A DNA stretch of 5,638 nucleotides from Candidatus Firestoneibacteriota bacterium (GTDB taxonomy: Bacteria; Oederibacteriota; JAAXVQ01; JAUVAV01), in the NCBI GenBank assembly GCA_030635415.1, contig DAOVYW010000162.1, forward strand, positions 1-5,638. The letters run 5' to 3'. A model generated the notes under the pieces. It did no database searches, was not told the origin of the DNA, and worked only from the letters and a program-made list of their open reading frames with translations. Of the stretch, positions 5,387-5,638 are shown in pieces. Made by a program: the position numbers and the translations under genes. The stretch's first letter is position 1; each line of letters starts with the position of its first letter.

Positions 5387-5638
5387 TTACATTCCCAACA
5401 CAAAGGTTCCATTATAGGCTTTGCCGCTGGTTTCAATTTGGTAAAAATAAATTCCTTGTTTAATGCGATTGCTTTTATCCCGACAATCCCATTCCGCCAA
5501 ATACTGATTCCCCAGGTTTCGCACTACTAATTCTTTAATCATTCGATTCTGTAAATTAAATATCCTCACTCTAATATTTTGCCGCGGCTCATAGGATTTA
5601 AAGAAAATACGAAAATGGTTGAATGGCGGCGGTCCCAG
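5387..5638 (-). CDS. C-terminal part of a secreted/surface protein with a FlgD-like Ig or secretion-tail domain (5' end outside window)
   Basis: Only the last 83 residues are present. The frame is open to the window edge at 5638 and ends with TAA at 5387-5389. The segment matches the pattern of C-terminal FlgD-like Ig domains and type IX-secretion-like sorting tails: PPPFNHF near the start (the usual N-P-F-N region), then a beta-rich IRVRIFNLQNRMIKELV, then EWDCRDKSNRIKQGIYFYQIE. This corresponds to the family pattern WDG.d..G..v..GvYfY.i. A final strand NGTFVLGM ends the protein. The usual glycine after WD is a cysteine here. Such domains end large extracellular or cell-surface proteins in FCB-group and related bacteria. 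A GTG at 5569 could be mistaken for the start, but the domain clearly begins upstream of it. What the rest of the protein does cannot be told. The gene is convergent with the operon and probably unrelated to it. Confidence 0.75.
   Translation of the reverse strand: MGPPPFNHFRIFFKSYEPRQNIRVRIFNLQNRMIKELVVRNLGNQYLAEWDCRDKSNRIKQGIYFYQIETSGKAYNGTFVLGM

Noticed and set aside
5306..5530. Forward open frame of 74 codons near the right end
   Set aside because: It runs antisense to the FlgD-like domain, whose - strand frame has clear family motifs. The forward translation has none.

Overview
This window carries a compact threonine-branch operon on the + strand, a small membrane-protein gene at its 3' end, and the convergent 3' end of a secreted or surface protein gene on the - strand. 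The operon order is homoserine dehydrogenase (hom), threonine synthase (thrC), a cofactor-independent phosphoglycerate-mutase-like protein (apgM type) and aspartate kinase (lysC). The organism is a bacterium: there is a sigma70-type promoter, clear Shine-Dalgarno sites and bacterial family members. Base composition is moderate, and the intergenic and 3' parts are visibly richer in A+T. The hom-thrC-apgM-lysC order, together with a FlgD-like/secretion-tail C-terminal domain, fits uncultivated lineages of the FCB/PVC/Omnitrophota kind. That placement is an inference with low confidence.

Layout: 1-214 is non-coding. It holds a perfect 30-bp palindrome (15-44) and a near-consensus promoter (151-178) feeding a short leader of about 30 nt with a good ribosome binding site. 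The genes hom (215-1534), thrC (1527-2618), apgM-like (2620-3843), lysC (3843-5069) and a 46-residue one-helix protein (5077-5217) follow with overlaps or gaps of only 1 to 8 nt, so they are probably one transcript with coupled translation. Positions 5218-5386 contain no gene or terminator I can defend. Positions 5387-5638 (- strand) encode the last 83 residues of a protein cut off by the window edge.

How the genes work together: LysC phosphorylates aspartate. Aspartate-semialdehyde dehydrogenase (asd) is not in the window and must lie elsewhere. Hom reduces the semialdehyde to homoserine, and ThrC converts phosphohomoserine to threonine. The missing step is homoserine kinase. No GHMP-type thrB is present, and its place is taken by an alkaline-phosphatase-superfamily protein related to archaeal-type phosphoglycerate mutase, a family already proposed as an alternative homoserine kinase. 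Hom and LysC carry ACT domains, so feedback control by end-product amino acids is expected.

The most notable sequence signal outside ordinary annotation is a strong Shine-Dalgarno inside lysC, correctly spaced from an in-frame ATG. It predicts a separately translated regulatory beta subunit, as known for Bacillus and Corynebacterium aspartokinases. I found no mobile element, CRISPR array, rRNA or tRNA, and no clearly new multi-gene system.
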